Below are positions 17,514 through 25,609 of a stretch of 42,842 nt of DNA, piece by piece. A program made the translations under genes and the position numbers. The stretch lies in NCBI GenBank assembly GCA_947447355.1, contig CANFJF010000030.1, forward strand, positions 1 to 42,842, written 5' to 3'. Below the pieces are notes generated by a model, which was given only the letters and a program-made list of their open reading frames with translations, searched no databases and was not told the DNA's origin. The stretch's first letter is position 1, and each line of letters opens with the position of its first letter. Source of the DNA: Comamonadaceae bacterium (GTDB taxonomy: Bacteria; Pseudomonadota; Gammaproteobacteria; Burkholderiales; Burkholderiaceae_C).

Positions 17514-18491
17514 TCAGTTGTTCGTCAAGCCCAGCGACTTGATGACCGGTGCGAGTTGCTTCTCATCGTTCTTCACGTACGCGGCAAATTCATCCGGCCC
17601 CATCACCGTCGGCTCTGCGCCTAGCGATGCCAGCAGTGCCAAGGACTTGGGGCTGTTCATGACCTTGGCCATGGCCTTGTCGAGCTGGTTGATGATGGCC
17701 TTCGGGGTGCCCGCTGGCGCCACGATGCCGTTCCATGACTCAGACACAAAGCCTGGCAAGCCGGCTTCGGCAACGGTCGGCACCTCGGGAAAGATGCTGG
17801 ACCGGCGGCTGCTACCAATCGCCAAAGGGCGCAACTTGCCAGCCTTCACATGCTGAATTTGCGGCGTGATGTTGACGAATGACACTTCGACCTGGCCGCT
17901 CAGCACGCCCAACACAGCGGGTGCTGCGCCAGCGTAGGGCACATGCGTCAGCTTGACGCCGGTCATGCGGCTGAACAATTCGCCGCCCAGATGCGGGCCG
18001 GTGCCAGCACCGGCGGAAGCGTAATTGAGTTTGCCGGGGTTCTTGCTGGCATAGGCGATCAATTCAGCGATGCTGTTCACTGGGACCGAGGGATGCACGG
18101 TGATCAGGTTCGGGACCGTGGCAAACATGCCGACCATGGCAAAGTCTTTGTGCGCGTCGTAGGGCATGTTCGGATTGATGGTGGGTTGAACCACCAACGG
18201 AGCGACTGTCGCCAACAGCAGCGTGTAGCCGTCAGGCGCTGCCTTGGCAACCAGATTGGCACCGATCAAAGTCCCGGCGCCGGGTTTGTTTTCAACGATC
18301 ACGCGCTGTCCCAGCTCCGTCGTCAGTCCATCAGCAAGCATGCGCACGATGGTGTCCGATGGTCCCCCTGCGGCATACGGATTGATGATGCGGATCACTT
18401 TGTCGGGCCAGGTTTGCGCGTGCGAAAACACGCTCGCCAAGCTCAAAAAAACCAAGGCCAAGATGCGGTTTTTTGTCGATAGTGGGTACAC
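17514..18491 (-). CDS. Bug/TctC-family tripartite tricarboxylate transporter substrate-binding protein (1 of 6)
   Basis: A periplasmic receptor of about 325 residues that should bind a carboxylate and deliver it to a TctAB-type permease. A Sec signal peptide (ILALVFLSLASVFSHAQ) precedes the mature start TWPDKVIRIINPYAAGGPSD. The internal signature LNYASAGAGTGPHLGGELF is typical of the family. The frame is open to 18548, but the GTG at 18491 is chosen because AAGGA lies eight bases upstream and the start falls directly before the signal peptide. The start is only four bases after the flavin-reductase stop, so the two are co-transcribed. No TctA or TctB gene is present nearby. The ligand is unknown. 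Confidence 0.9.
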   Translation of the reverse strand: MYPLSTKNRILALVFLSLASVFSHAQTWPDKVIRIINPYAAGGPSDTIVRMLADGLTTELGQRVIVENKPGAGTLIGANLVAKAAPDGYTLLLATVAPLVVQPTINPNMPYDAHKDFAMVGMFATVPNLITVHPSVPVNSIAELIAYASKNPGKLNYASAGAGTGPHLGGELFSRMTGVKLTHVPYAGAAPAVLGVLSGQVEVSFVNITPQIQHVKAGKLRPLAIGSSRRSSIFPEVPTVAEAGLPGFVSESWNGIVAPAGTPKAIINQLDKAMAKVMNSPKSLALLASLGAEPTVMGPDEFAAYVKNDEKQLAPVIKSLGLTNN

Positions 18492-18495
18492 GGGA

Positions 18496-19173
18496 TCAAT
18501 CCTTCTTGATGATGGGCGGGTTGGCTTGGTGAATCCAGCCTTCACCACCGGGCGGGCGCTGCAGCATAGGCCGGTTATAGATCTCCCCGAGTGCCGCGTA
18601 ATACGGACCGCCCAAGCGCGCGATAGGGTTCATCGCCGCCGAATTGACGCGCTGGCCATCGTAAACATCGGTCGACAGGTGAAAGGCCACCACCTCCCCG
18701 ATGTAGAGCGTGTTGTGGCCTTTGCCTAGCGCAATGAACTGGTCCAACCGGCACTCCATCTGAACCGGGGACGCTGCGATGCGCGGCGGCTTGACGCGTG
18801 TACTCGGCAGCAATTCAAGGTTCAGCTCGTCAGTTTCGCTGACGTCCGGCGGGTATTCTGACGCGCTCGCGTGCATCGCCTCCATCGTCGCCAAGTCAGC
18901 CACGTTGACGACGAACTCCCGCGATTCACGGATATTGCGTGCAGTGTCTTTGAGAACGCCGCCCTTTGACGTGATGTTCACTGCCAGCATCGGCGGGTCG
19001 GTGGCGACGTAGTTGTAAGAGCTGAACGGCGCTGCGTTGACGCGACCGTCTGCGTCAACGGTGGTGATCCAGGCGATCGGCCGGGGCACGACACAGCCCA
19101 CGATCAGCCGGTAAGCCTCTGCCGTGTCCAGTCCGAGAGCGTCAACGTATGCAAATTTTTTCATCATGACCAT
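18496..19173 (-). CDS. Flavin reductase-like domain protein
   Basis: A 225-residue protein of the flavin reductase-like (FMN-binding split barrel) family. VGCVVPRPIAWITTVDADG, FSSYNYVATDPPMLAVNI, NIRESREFVVNV and the later MECRLDQFIALG follow the usual order of the fold. Members either supply reduced flavin to monooxygenases or act as flavoproteins themselves. No monooxygenase gene is adjacent. It heads a two-gene leftward unit with a Bug receptor and is divergent from a LysR regulator. Three in-frame ATGs lie within nine bases (19173, 19167, 19164) and none has a clear ribosome site, so the start is uncertain. Confidence 0.87.
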   Translation of the reverse strand: MVMMKKFAYVDALGLDTAEAYRLIVGCVVPRPIAWITTVDADGRVNAAPFSSYNYVATDPPMLAVNITSKGGVLKDTARNIRESREFVVNVADLATMEAMHASASEYPPDVSETDELNLELLPSTRVKPPRIAASPVQMECRLDQFIALGKGHNTLYIGEVVAFHLSTDVYDGQRVNSAAMNPIARLGGPYYAALGEIYNRPMLQRPPGGEGWIHQANPPIIKKD

Positions 19174-19310
19174 TCAATAGCGACAGATCCTAAGGCAATC
19201 GACTGCGGGTGACCAGACAAAGCAGACCTGCTACTTTTGTTATATCTGTAGCGCTTGCGCGGGATAAGCCCTATGCAGGTGATTTCTTCAGGGACCCTAG
19301 AATTAGAAAG

Positions 19311-20279
19311 ATGTGCTCTACCAAAACGACCACCCTAGAGATCAATCTCACCGCCGACTTGCAAAAGTGGCGGGTATTTCTGGCCATTGCTGAACTGGGC
19401 AGCCTGACCCGTGCCGCCTTGTTTCTCGACAGCAACCAGTCGTTACTCAGCCGCCAGCTGAATGCGCTTGAACGTGAATGCAAAAGCCGGCTGTTCACCC
19501 GCACCGGGCGAGGCGTCGAAATGTCCGACATGGGCAAGCGCATCTTTCCGCAGGTCAAGGCCTTGCTGGAAGACGCAGAAAAACTTGAACACGACATCCG
19601 AAGTGAGATACACGAACCCGCCGGGCGCGTGACCGTTGGCATGTTGCCGTCGATCGGCTCAACCATCGTCGGGCGACTCTTTGTCGCTTTGCGGGAACGC
19701 TATCCAAACATCCAACTCAAGATTCTCGAAGGCTCCAGCGGCCAGGTGGATGAATGGCTGGCCCATGCCCGCGTCGACATCGCCATACTGTATCGCTACG
19801 GCGCTGCGGCCATGCCTCAGGACCAATCGCTGGCCACAGTCGAAAGCTACCTGATCGGCCACAAGGGCGACCGGCTGACGACGGCCCCTGAAATCGCCTT
19901 CAAAGAATTGCAAGGACTTCCTTTCATTCTTCCCAGCGCGCCGAACGGACTGCGCACCGCTCTCGACGCCATGGCGCGCCAAGAACACATTGCATTGAAC
20001 CCGGTGATTGAAGCCGACTCACTGCCGCTGCAAAAATCACTGGTCGCCAGTGAGCACCTTTACACCGTCCTGCCCTTGCATGCGGTTTGGGCCGAAATCA
20101 ACGCCGGTAGCGTCCAGGCGGCACGCATCGTTTCGCCAAGTTTGCAGCGCTCCGTCGCCATGGTTTTCACCAAAACCAAAGGCCCCGCCAAAGCGGTTTC
20201 AGCCGTCGCACAACAGATTCAGCAGATCGTCGACGAGATGGCTCGCAACGGCATGTGGCGCTTGGGGCCAATGGCCTGA
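19311..20279 (+). CDS. LysR-family transcriptional regulator
   Basis: A 322-residue LysR regulator. The N-terminal winged helix-turn-helix is at about residues 14-73 (WRVFLAIAELGSLTRAAL, SNQSLLSRQLNALERE, LFTRTGRGVEMS). The effector-binding domain follows (GRVTVGMLPSIGSTI onward). It is divergent from the flavin reductase-Bug pair and directly upstream of a Bug-CMD-amidohydrolase unit, so it probably controls one or both. The co-inducer is probably an aromatic or organic acid, by analogy only. The ATG at 19311 is preferred over upstream in-frame starts because it places the DNA-binding domain at the usual distance; AGAAAG precedes it. Confidence 0.9.
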   Translation: MCSTKTTTLEINLTADLQKWRVFLAIAELGSLTRAALFLDSNQSLLSRQLNALERECKSRLFTRTGRGVEMSDMGKRIFPQVKALLEDAEKLEHDIRSEIHEPAGRVTVGMLPSIGSTIVGRLFVALRERYPNIQLKILEGSSGQVDEWLAHARVDIAILYRYGAAAMPQDQSLATVESYLIGHKGDRLTTAPEIAFKELQGLPFILPSAPNGLRTALDAMARQEHIALNPVIEADSLPLQKSLVASEHLYTVLPLHAVWAEINAGSVQAARIVSPSLQRSVAMVFTKTKGPAKAVSAVAQQIQQIVDEMARNGMWRLGPMA

Positions 20280-20396
20280 GTTCGCTGCGGGCATAGCAGT
20301 TCTGCTGCTTTTGAGCTGTCTTCGAAGGGTGCGCTGGCTATAGTCCGTAGGCTCTCAAAGCCTTTGACTTGGAGCGCTTCACTCAGGAGAAAACAG

Positions 20397-21386
20397 ATGA
20401 TTGACATGGCCACACGGCGCATCTTGTTGAAAGCGGGCTTATCGGTTGGCGTGGCCAGTCTGGTCGGCACCGCCAACGCCGCCAGTTATCCGGACAAACC
20501 GATTCGCTTGGTGGTGCCCTTTCCCGCTGGTGGCGCCACCGACGTCATGGCACGCAGCTTGGGCCAAAAGCTGGCCGAGCGACTGGGCGTTGCGGTGGTG
20601 ATTGACAACCGATCAGGGGCGGGCGGCGGTATTGGCGCTGAAGCCGTTGCCAACGCAGCCGCTGACGGCTACACCCTGCTGTTTGCCACCATGGGCTCGC
20701 TCACCATCAATCCCAATTTGTACAAAAATTTGCGTTATGACCCGGTGAAAAATTTCGAGCCGATCAGCCTCACGCACAGCACCTCGAACTTACTCGTCGT
20801 CCACCCCAGCATCAAAGCCCATTCAGTGGCAGAGCTGATTGCGCTGGCCAAAAAAGAACCTGGCACCCTGAGCTTTGCGTCAGCCGGCAATGGCACCACC
20901 AGCCACCTCTCTGGGGAGCTTTTCAAAAGCTTGGCCAAGGTCGATTTGATCCATGTTCCGTACAAGGGCAGCGCGCCTGCCATGATCGACTTTTTGGGTG
21001 GCCGCATTTCCATGATGTTCGACACGGCATCGAACTTTGTTGATCACGTCAAAACCGGCAAACTGCGGGCCTTGGGGCTGACCGGAACCAAACGCTCACC
21101 GGCCATGCCAGGGGTGCCCAGCATTTCTGAAACACCGGGGATGGAAGACTACGAAATGTCCCTCTGGCTCGGCCTGCTGGCGCCAGCAGGCACCGCCAAA
21201 GACGTGATCACGCTGTTAAATCGAGAGATCAGCTTGGCCCTGAAAGCGCCGGACTTGGTGCGCCAAATGACCGATGCCGGCATCGACATCCGGCTCAGTT
21301 CGCCGCCAGAATTTTCCAAACTGATCCGGGATGACATCGTCAAGTGGGGCTCGGTGATCAAGCGTGCCGGACTCAAGATGGATTGA
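20397..21386 (+). CDS. Bug/TctC-family solute-binding protein (2 of 6)
   Basis: A periplasmic receptor of 329 residues. The leader ATRRILLKAGLSVGVASLVG has a twin-arginine-like start and ends near TANAAS, before YPDKPIRLVVPFPAGGATD, the family hallmark. LSFASAGNGTTSHLSGELF and LIHVPYKGSAPAMIDFLGG follow. An AGGAGA ribosome site precedes the ATG at 20397. The gene stands between a LysR regulator and the CMD-amidohydrolase pair, which suggests that its ligand is the substrate of those enzymes or a precursor. No permease subunits are encoded in the window. Confidence 0.93.
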   Translation: MIDMATRRILLKAGLSVGVASLVGTANAASYPDKPIRLVVPFPAGGATDVMARSLGQKLAERLGVAVVIDNRSGAGGGIGAEAVANAAADGYTLLFATMGSLTINPNLYKNLRYDPVKNFEPISLTHSTSNLLVVHPSIKAHSVAELIALAKKEPGTLSFASAGNGTTSHLSGELFKSLAKVDLIHVPYKGSAPAMIDFLGGRISMMFDTASNFVDHVKTGKLRALGLTGTKRSPAMPGVPSISETPGMEDYEMSLWLGLLAPAGTAKDVITLLNREISLALKAPDLVRQMTDAGIDIRLSSPPEFSKLIRDDIVKWGSVIKRAGLKMD

Positions 21387-21489
21387 TGCGCCTCCCGCTG
21401 GTCTGCCCTCTGAGTCATATCAGCCATGCGTTTGGCCGGCTCTTTTTTCAGCCTGCACTGGTTAAGCTCGGTGACTTCAGGAGTTACTC

Positions 21490-22062
21490 ATGGCCCGTAT
21501 TTCATTTCCCACGCCCGACACCATGGATGCAGACCAACTGCGGGTCTACACCAAAATTATTTCAGGCCGCCGCGGCAAAATTCAGGGCCCTTTGCGCGTC
21601 GCCCTGCACAACGCTGAACTCGCGGACCGCTGGCAGGCGCTGGGCGAATTGCTGCGCTACAACACCACCTTGTCACCGCGCCTGTCAGAGATCGCCATCC
21701 TGGTCACCGGCCGCGCTTGCCAGTCGCCTTTCGAGTGGTATGCCCACCGCATCGAAGCTGAAAAAATCGGGTTGTCGCCGACCTTGATAGAGGCCCTGTT
21801 AGCGCAAAAAACACCCGAGGGCTTGACGCCTGAAGAAGCCACCGTGCACCAGGTTTCTGTCGAGCTGAACCAGTCTCGTTCGGTCTCGGATGCCACCTAT
21901 CAAACAGCGCTCGGGCTTCTGGGTGAACGCGCCTTGGTCGAGCTGACCGCCTTGGTGGGCTACTACACGATGGTGGCGATGACGCTTAACACCCACGAAA
22001 TTCCCCTGCCTGAAGGCGTCGCGCCGGCCTTTCCATTGCCACAACATGCAGGCCAGCCGTGA
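21490..22062 (+). CDS. Carboxymuconolactone decarboxylase-family protein
   Basis: A 190-residue all-helical protein of the CMD/AhpD-like superfamily. The core RLSEIAILVTGRACQSPFEWYAHRIEAEKIGLS (71-103) has the conserved SPFEWYAH pattern. The AhpD CxxC redox motif is absent, so this is not an alkylhydroperoxidase of that type. Classical members decarboxylate gamma-carboxymuconolactone in protocatechuate breakdown, but stand-alone relatives of this form are often of unknown role. An AGGAG site precedes the ATG. The stop overlaps the GTG start of the amidohydrolase by four bases, indicating coupled translation and a shared pathway. Confidence 0.87.
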   Translation: MARISFPTPDTMDADQLRVYTKIISGRRGKIQGPLRVALHNAELADRWQALGELLRYNTTLSPRLSEIAILVTGRACQSPFEWYAHRIEAEKIGLSPTLIEALLAQKTPEGLTPEEATVHQVSVELNQSRSVSDATYQTALGLLGERALVELTALVGYYTMVAMTLNTHEIPLPEGVAPAFPLPQHAGQP

Positions 22063-22865
22063 CCGACGGTTGGGATTGCCACGGGCACGTCTTCGGTCCA
22101 TACGACCGTTATCCGCTGGCCGACGGGCGCAGCTACACCCCGCCAGAAGCCCTGCTGCCCGATTACCTGACCCAACTGGCACGGCTAGGCCTGTCACACG
22201 GCGTTCTGGTCCACCCCAGCGCCTACGGCACCAACCTCACGCTATTACTGGATGTGCTGGCCGCGCAGCCGCGCTTGCGCGGCGTCATCGTCGCCCGACC
22301 GGGCGACCTGCCAACGCTGAATGGGCTGCATGATGCCGGTGTCCGCGCCCTGCGCTTTAGCCACCGCAGCAGTGCCGGCAACAACTTTCAAGGCAGTGCC
22401 GCGTTTGAGGATCTGCTGGCCCTGACACCCGCGCTGGCGGACGCCGGACTGCACGCGGAACTCTGGACCGACTGCAAAGTCTTGCCCGACATCGCATCGC
22501 AGCTGCGCGCGTTGCCGTTTCCCGTGGTGATCGATCACATGGGCGGATTTGACGTTGAGGCTGGTGTTGACGACCCGAACTTTCGCATCCTCTTGTCACT
22601 GGTGGAAAGCGGCAAAGTGTGGGTCAAGCTGTGCGCCTACCGCAACCTTTTTAAGGCTGCCAGCATGGACCTGGGATTGCCGTTTCACCAAGCCTTGGTC
22701 GCAGCCAACCCGGCGCAACTGGTCTGGGGCAGCGACTGGCCGCATCTGAATGTGGCGCCCGCGCCGGACGCGCTGCAGCTGCTGGAATTGATGAAGCGCT
22801 GGACTGGGAATGATGATGTCACACGGCAAATTCTGGTGAGCAACCCGAGCCGCCTGTACGCATAA
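22059..22865 (+). CDS. Amidohydrolase, 2-pyrone-4,6-dicarboxylate hydrolase (LigI)-like
   Basis: A TIM-barrel metal-dependent hydrolase of 268 residues. It has the N-terminal HxH metal motif in DCHGHVFGP, a later His in VIDHMGG and the catalytic Asp in WGSDWPH. This pattern is shared by LigI (lactone opening of 2-pyrone-4,6-dicarboxylate), sulfomuconolactone hydrolase and sugar lactonases. A ring-opening of a lactone is therefore the most likely reaction; the exact substrate is not readable. The GTG start overlaps the CMD-like gene (GTGA). It ends nine bases before the convergent EthD gene, with a five-pair stem (22866-22880) between and within the ends. Confidence 0.88.
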   Translation: MTDGWDCHGHVFGPYDRYPLADGRSYTPPEALLPDYLTQLARLGLSHGVLVHPSAYGTNLTLLLDVLAAQPRLRGVIVARPGDLPTLNGLHDAGVRALRFSHRSSAGNNFQGSAAFEDLLALTPALADAGLHAELWTDCKVLPDIASQLRALPFPVVIDHMGGFDVEAGVDDPNFRILLSLVESGKVWVKLCAYRNLFKAASMDLGLPFHQALVAANPAQLVWGSDWPHLNVAPAPDALQLLELMKRWTGNDDVTRQILVSNPSRLYA

Positions 22866-22873
22866 GCCCTTCG

Positions 22874-23212
22874 TCAGGGCCGCGGAATAATCGTTTGCTC
22901 TTGCGTTGTGAACATCTTGATGCGGCCAATAAAAGTCGCTCCGTCATCATGCAGGCGCTTGGCCTCTGGTGAAGCATTAGCGCGCTGCATGGATGCCAGA
23001 TCGTCATACCAAAGCTCGGCAATACCATCGACCTCTGCGTCGATGGAGGGTATATCGGCCCGCGTACGCTCTGCGAGTATGTGCGTGAGAACGTAGCGAC
23101 GCAGGCCCGGAACGGCATGCGCCAACGGCGCATGAACTTCACTCCAATGCTTGACAAACGCTTCATGCGTGATGCCGTCCTTACGCGTGAGCAACGATAG
23201 GCTTTTGATCAT
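22874..23212 (-). CDS. EthD-family ferredoxin-like protein (copy 1)
   Basis: A 112-residue dimeric alpha-beta barrel-type protein. LSLLTRKDGITHEAFVKHW, HAVPGLRRYVL and DGIAELWYDD are the family hallmarks. EthD was first found with ether-degrading cytochrome P450 genes, and relatives occur in many catabolic clusters; the biochemical role is mostly unknown, with some dimeric alpha-beta barrel relatives acting as cyclases or decarboxylases. It is clearly paralogous to the EthD gene at 24225-24581. It is the last gene of the long leftward array and follows a Bug gene by 20 bases. AGGAAA precedes the ATG. Confidence 0.88.
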   Translation of the reverse strand: MIKSLSLLTRKDGITHEAFVKHWSEVHAPLAHAVPGLRRYVLTHILAERTRADIPSIDAEVDGIAELWYDDLASMQRANASPEAKRLHDDGATFIGRIKMFTTQEQTIIPRP

Positions 23213-23232
23213 GGCTGTTTCCTTTAACGTCT

Positions 23233-24198
23233 TTAATCGAGCGATACACCGGCATCGCGCAAAACTTTGCCCCAGTAGTCCGACTCATCCCGCACCTGTG
23301 ATCGCAGTGCTTCTGGCGAGGTTGCGGCTGCGTTCATGCCTAGCGCGTTCAATTCCTGTCGATAGTCGGGAGACGCTGCGACCCTTGCAATCGCCTTGTT
23401 GAGCGTGTTAACGATGTCTGTTGGTGTGCCCACCGGTGCAAAAACACCATACCAACTCAATCGCTCAAAGCCGGCGAGACCTTGTTCAGAAAACGTCAGC
23501 ACATCAGGGGCCGTCTCCAGCCGTTTCGTCGAAGTCGCACCCAAGGCCCGCAACTTTCCAGACTTGACATGCTGCATGCCGAGAACCGCCGCATCTACGA
23601 TGAAGGTCAACTGACCACCCATGACGTCGACAAGCGCGGGCGAAGTCCCTTTGTAAGGAATGTGCCGGATATCGATGCCGGCTCGCGCCTTTAGCACCTC
23701 GCCCCACAAATGCCCAGAGCTGCCGTGCCCTGCAGAACCAAAGGTAACCTCGCCAGGGTGCGCTTTGGCGTAAGCCACCAAACCAGGGATGTCCTTGGCG
23801 GGGAATGCAGCGTTCACAAACAGCACACTGGAAAATGTCGAACTCAGGCTGACCGGGTCAAAGTCTTTGACCGCATAGGTGAGCTTCTTGTAAAGCGACG
23901 GGTTGACCGTCATGATGCCGGCTGCCGAGTAAAAAAGTGTGTAGCCATCAGCAGCTGCGCGCACGACCGTCGACGCGCCGATCGCGCCATTCGCCCCGCC
24001 GATATTCTCTACATAGACTTGTTGTCCAAGCACGGCACTCAGCTTTTCAGCGAGAAGCCGACCCGACGAAGATGCAGATCCTCCCGGTGCGAAAGGAACC
24101 ACCAGACGGATTGTTTTGTCAGGATACTCAGCTTGGGCAACCGCACTCGCCACAGACAAAAGCGCAGCAACGATCAGAGAAGGGATGGTTTTATTCAT
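23233..24198 (-). CDS. Bug/TctC-family solute-binding protein (3 of 6)
   Basis: A periplasmic receptor of 321 residues. The Sec signal peptide is SLIVAALLSVASAVAQA, followed by EYPDKTIRLVVPFAPGGSAS; the usual Thr-Asp after the glycines is replaced by Ser-Ala. VTFGSAGHGSSGHLWGEVL and IRHIPYKGTSPALVDVMGG follow. GAGGTCCT before the ATG is the ribosome site. It is flanked by the two EthD genes, forming the second half of a repeated Bug-EthD module. The ligand is unknown. Confidence 0.92.
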   Translation of the reverse strand: MNKTIPSLIVAALLSVASAVAQAEYPDKTIRLVVPFAPGGSASSSGRLLAEKLSAVLGQQVYVENIGGANGAIGASTVVRAAADGYTLFYSAAGIMTVNPSLYKKLTYAVKDFDPVSLSSTFSSVLFVNAAFPAKDIPGLVAYAKAHPGEVTFGSAGHGSSGHLWGEVLKARAGIDIRHIPYKGTSPALVDVMGGQLTFIVDAAVLGMQHVKSGKLRALGATSTKRLETAPDVLTFSEQGLAGFERLSWYGVFAPVGTPTDIVNTLNKAIARVAASPDYRQELNALGMNAAATSPEALRSQVRDESDYWGKVLRDAGVSLD

Positions 24199-24224
24199 AG
24201 GACCTCTGCGATACGGCTAGGGCG

Positions 24225-24581
24225 TTACGCAATCACGAACTCTTCTTCGACGACAAACGTTTTTTGCCGCCCAATGAAGCTCGATCCGTGCGCCAGCCAC
24301 GCCAGTCCTTCAGGGGATGAAAACGCCTTCTCAGTCGCTTCTTGGCTGTCGAACCAGGTTTCTGCAATGCCATCGACCTGACCAAGCTCCCACACCACGG
24401 GGACATCCTTGCGCTGTGGCTCACTGACGATATGGCACAAGGTGTAGCGCCGAAGACCCGGCACAGCATGAGAAATCGGCAAATGGTCATTCCAGTGTTT
24501 TAGAAACTCTTCTTTTGACATGCCTTCTTTGCGGGTGAGTAGCGAGATACGTTTAACGAGTTTGGGGCTTGGTTGGGTCAT
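24225..24581 (-). CDS. EthD-family protein (copy 2)
   Basis: A 118-residue paralogue of the gene at 22874-23212. The shared segments are SLLTRKEGMSKEEFLKHW, HAVPGLRRYTLCHI, QVDGIAETWFDS and SFIGRQKTFVVEE; by eye slightly under half of the positions agree. The N-terminus is six residues longer. AGGAAA precedes the ATG. It lies between two Bug genes with gaps of about 26 and 30 bases, so it is part of one transcript. The function is unknown; candidate roles are cyclase, isomerase or decarboxylase on an unstable intermediate. Confidence 0.88.
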   Translation of the reverse strand: MTQPSPKLVKRISLLTRKEGMSKEEFLKHWNDHLPISHAVPGLRRYTLCHIVSEPQRKDVPVVWELGQVDGIAETWFDSQEATEKAFSSPEGLAWLAHGSSFIGRQKTFVVEEEFVIA

Positions 24582-24611
24582 TGGATTTCCTAGGGTTGTT
24601 GTTCAACGAGA

Positions 24612-25571
24612 TCACTCAGGTTTGAGTCCTGCGGCATTCACCACGGACTTCCACAGCGCATGGTCCCGCTTGACGCGAGACGCAAATTCTTCTTGTGTGC
24701 TGGTACGCGGGCGCATGCCCAGCGCGGCAAAGCGCTCCACCATGTCCGGCGATTGCAAGATGTCAACGACCTCGCTGTTCAGGCGCGCGGCTATCGCCGG
24801 CGGCAGTTTGGCTGGCGCAAACAATCCCATGAAGCCAAGCACCTCAAAACCCGGCACCGTGTCGGCAATCGGTATGACGTCGGGCAAGAGGGAGTCCCGC
24901 GTTTTGGTCGAAATACCGAGTGCACGCAACCGTCCACTTTGAAGAAAAGGGCGTATCTCCGAAATGGTGGCAAACATCCAGTCAATTTGTCCCCCCAACA
25001 CATCCGTCACCGCCGCATTGTTTCCCTTGTAAGGCACATGCGTGAACGGCAGGCCGGTCATTTGCCCCAGCAATGCCGAACTCAAATGGTTGCTTGAACC
25101 ATTGCCCGCCGATCCGTAGCTGAGCCCTTCCGGCTTGCTGCGCGCCAGTGCCAGAAACTGCTTCATGTCTTTCGCCGGCGACTGTGCCGAGACCACCAGC
25201 ACATTGGCGTATTCGGTGAGCAGTGTGATCGGCGTGAAATCACTCATCGGGTCATAAGGCAACTTGGCGAGCAAGTGCGGCGTGATGGTGTGTGATGCGG
25301 AGTTGCCGAGTCCTATGGTGTAACCGTCGGGTGGGGCTTGCTTGAGCCGCGTCGAGCCGATGGAGGCTCCCGCACCGCCAATATTCTCAATCACCACGGG
25401 CTGACCCAACCGCTCACGCAACTTGTCGGCCAAGGGCCGGCTGATGATGTCCGTGGCACCCCCGGGTGGGAAAGGAACGATGTACTTGATCGGACGCGTG
25501 GGCCATTCCTGAGCTAGGACCATCGTCGCAAAAGTGAGTAACCAAGTTGCCGCTAGATATTTTTTGAGCAT
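24612..25571 (-). CDS. Bug/TctC-family solute-binding protein (4 of 6)
   Basis: A periplasmic receptor of 319 residues starting MLKKYLAATWLLTFATMVLAQ, a Sec signal peptide, then EWPTRPIKYIVPFPPGGATD. LSYGSAGNGSSNHLSSALL and FTHVPYKGNNAAVTDVLGG are family signatures. The ATG at 25571 is preferred to one five codons upstream because GGAGG lies seven bases before it. It follows the 2-hydroxyacid dehydrogenase by 38 bases and begins the repeated Bug-EthD-Bug-EthD block. The ligand is unknown. Confidence 0.92.
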   Translation of the reverse strand: MLKKYLAATWLLTFATMVLAQEWPTRPIKYIVPFPPGGATDIISRPLADKLRERLGQPVVIENIGGAGASIGSTRLKQAPPDGYTIGLGNSASHTITPHLLAKLPYDPMSDFTPITLLTEYANVLVVSAQSPAKDMKQFLALARSKPEGLSYGSAGNGSSNHLSSALLGQMTGLPFTHVPYKGNNAAVTDVLGGQIDWMFATISEIRPFLQSGRLRALGISTKTRDSLLPDVIPIADTVPGFEVLGFMGLFAPAKLPPAIAARLNSEVVDILQSPDMVERFAALGMRPRTSTQEEFASRVKRDHALWKSVVNAAGLKPE

Positions 25572-25609
25572 GCTTACCTCCATCATTTGAACGTCTTCTT
25601 ACAAATGCT

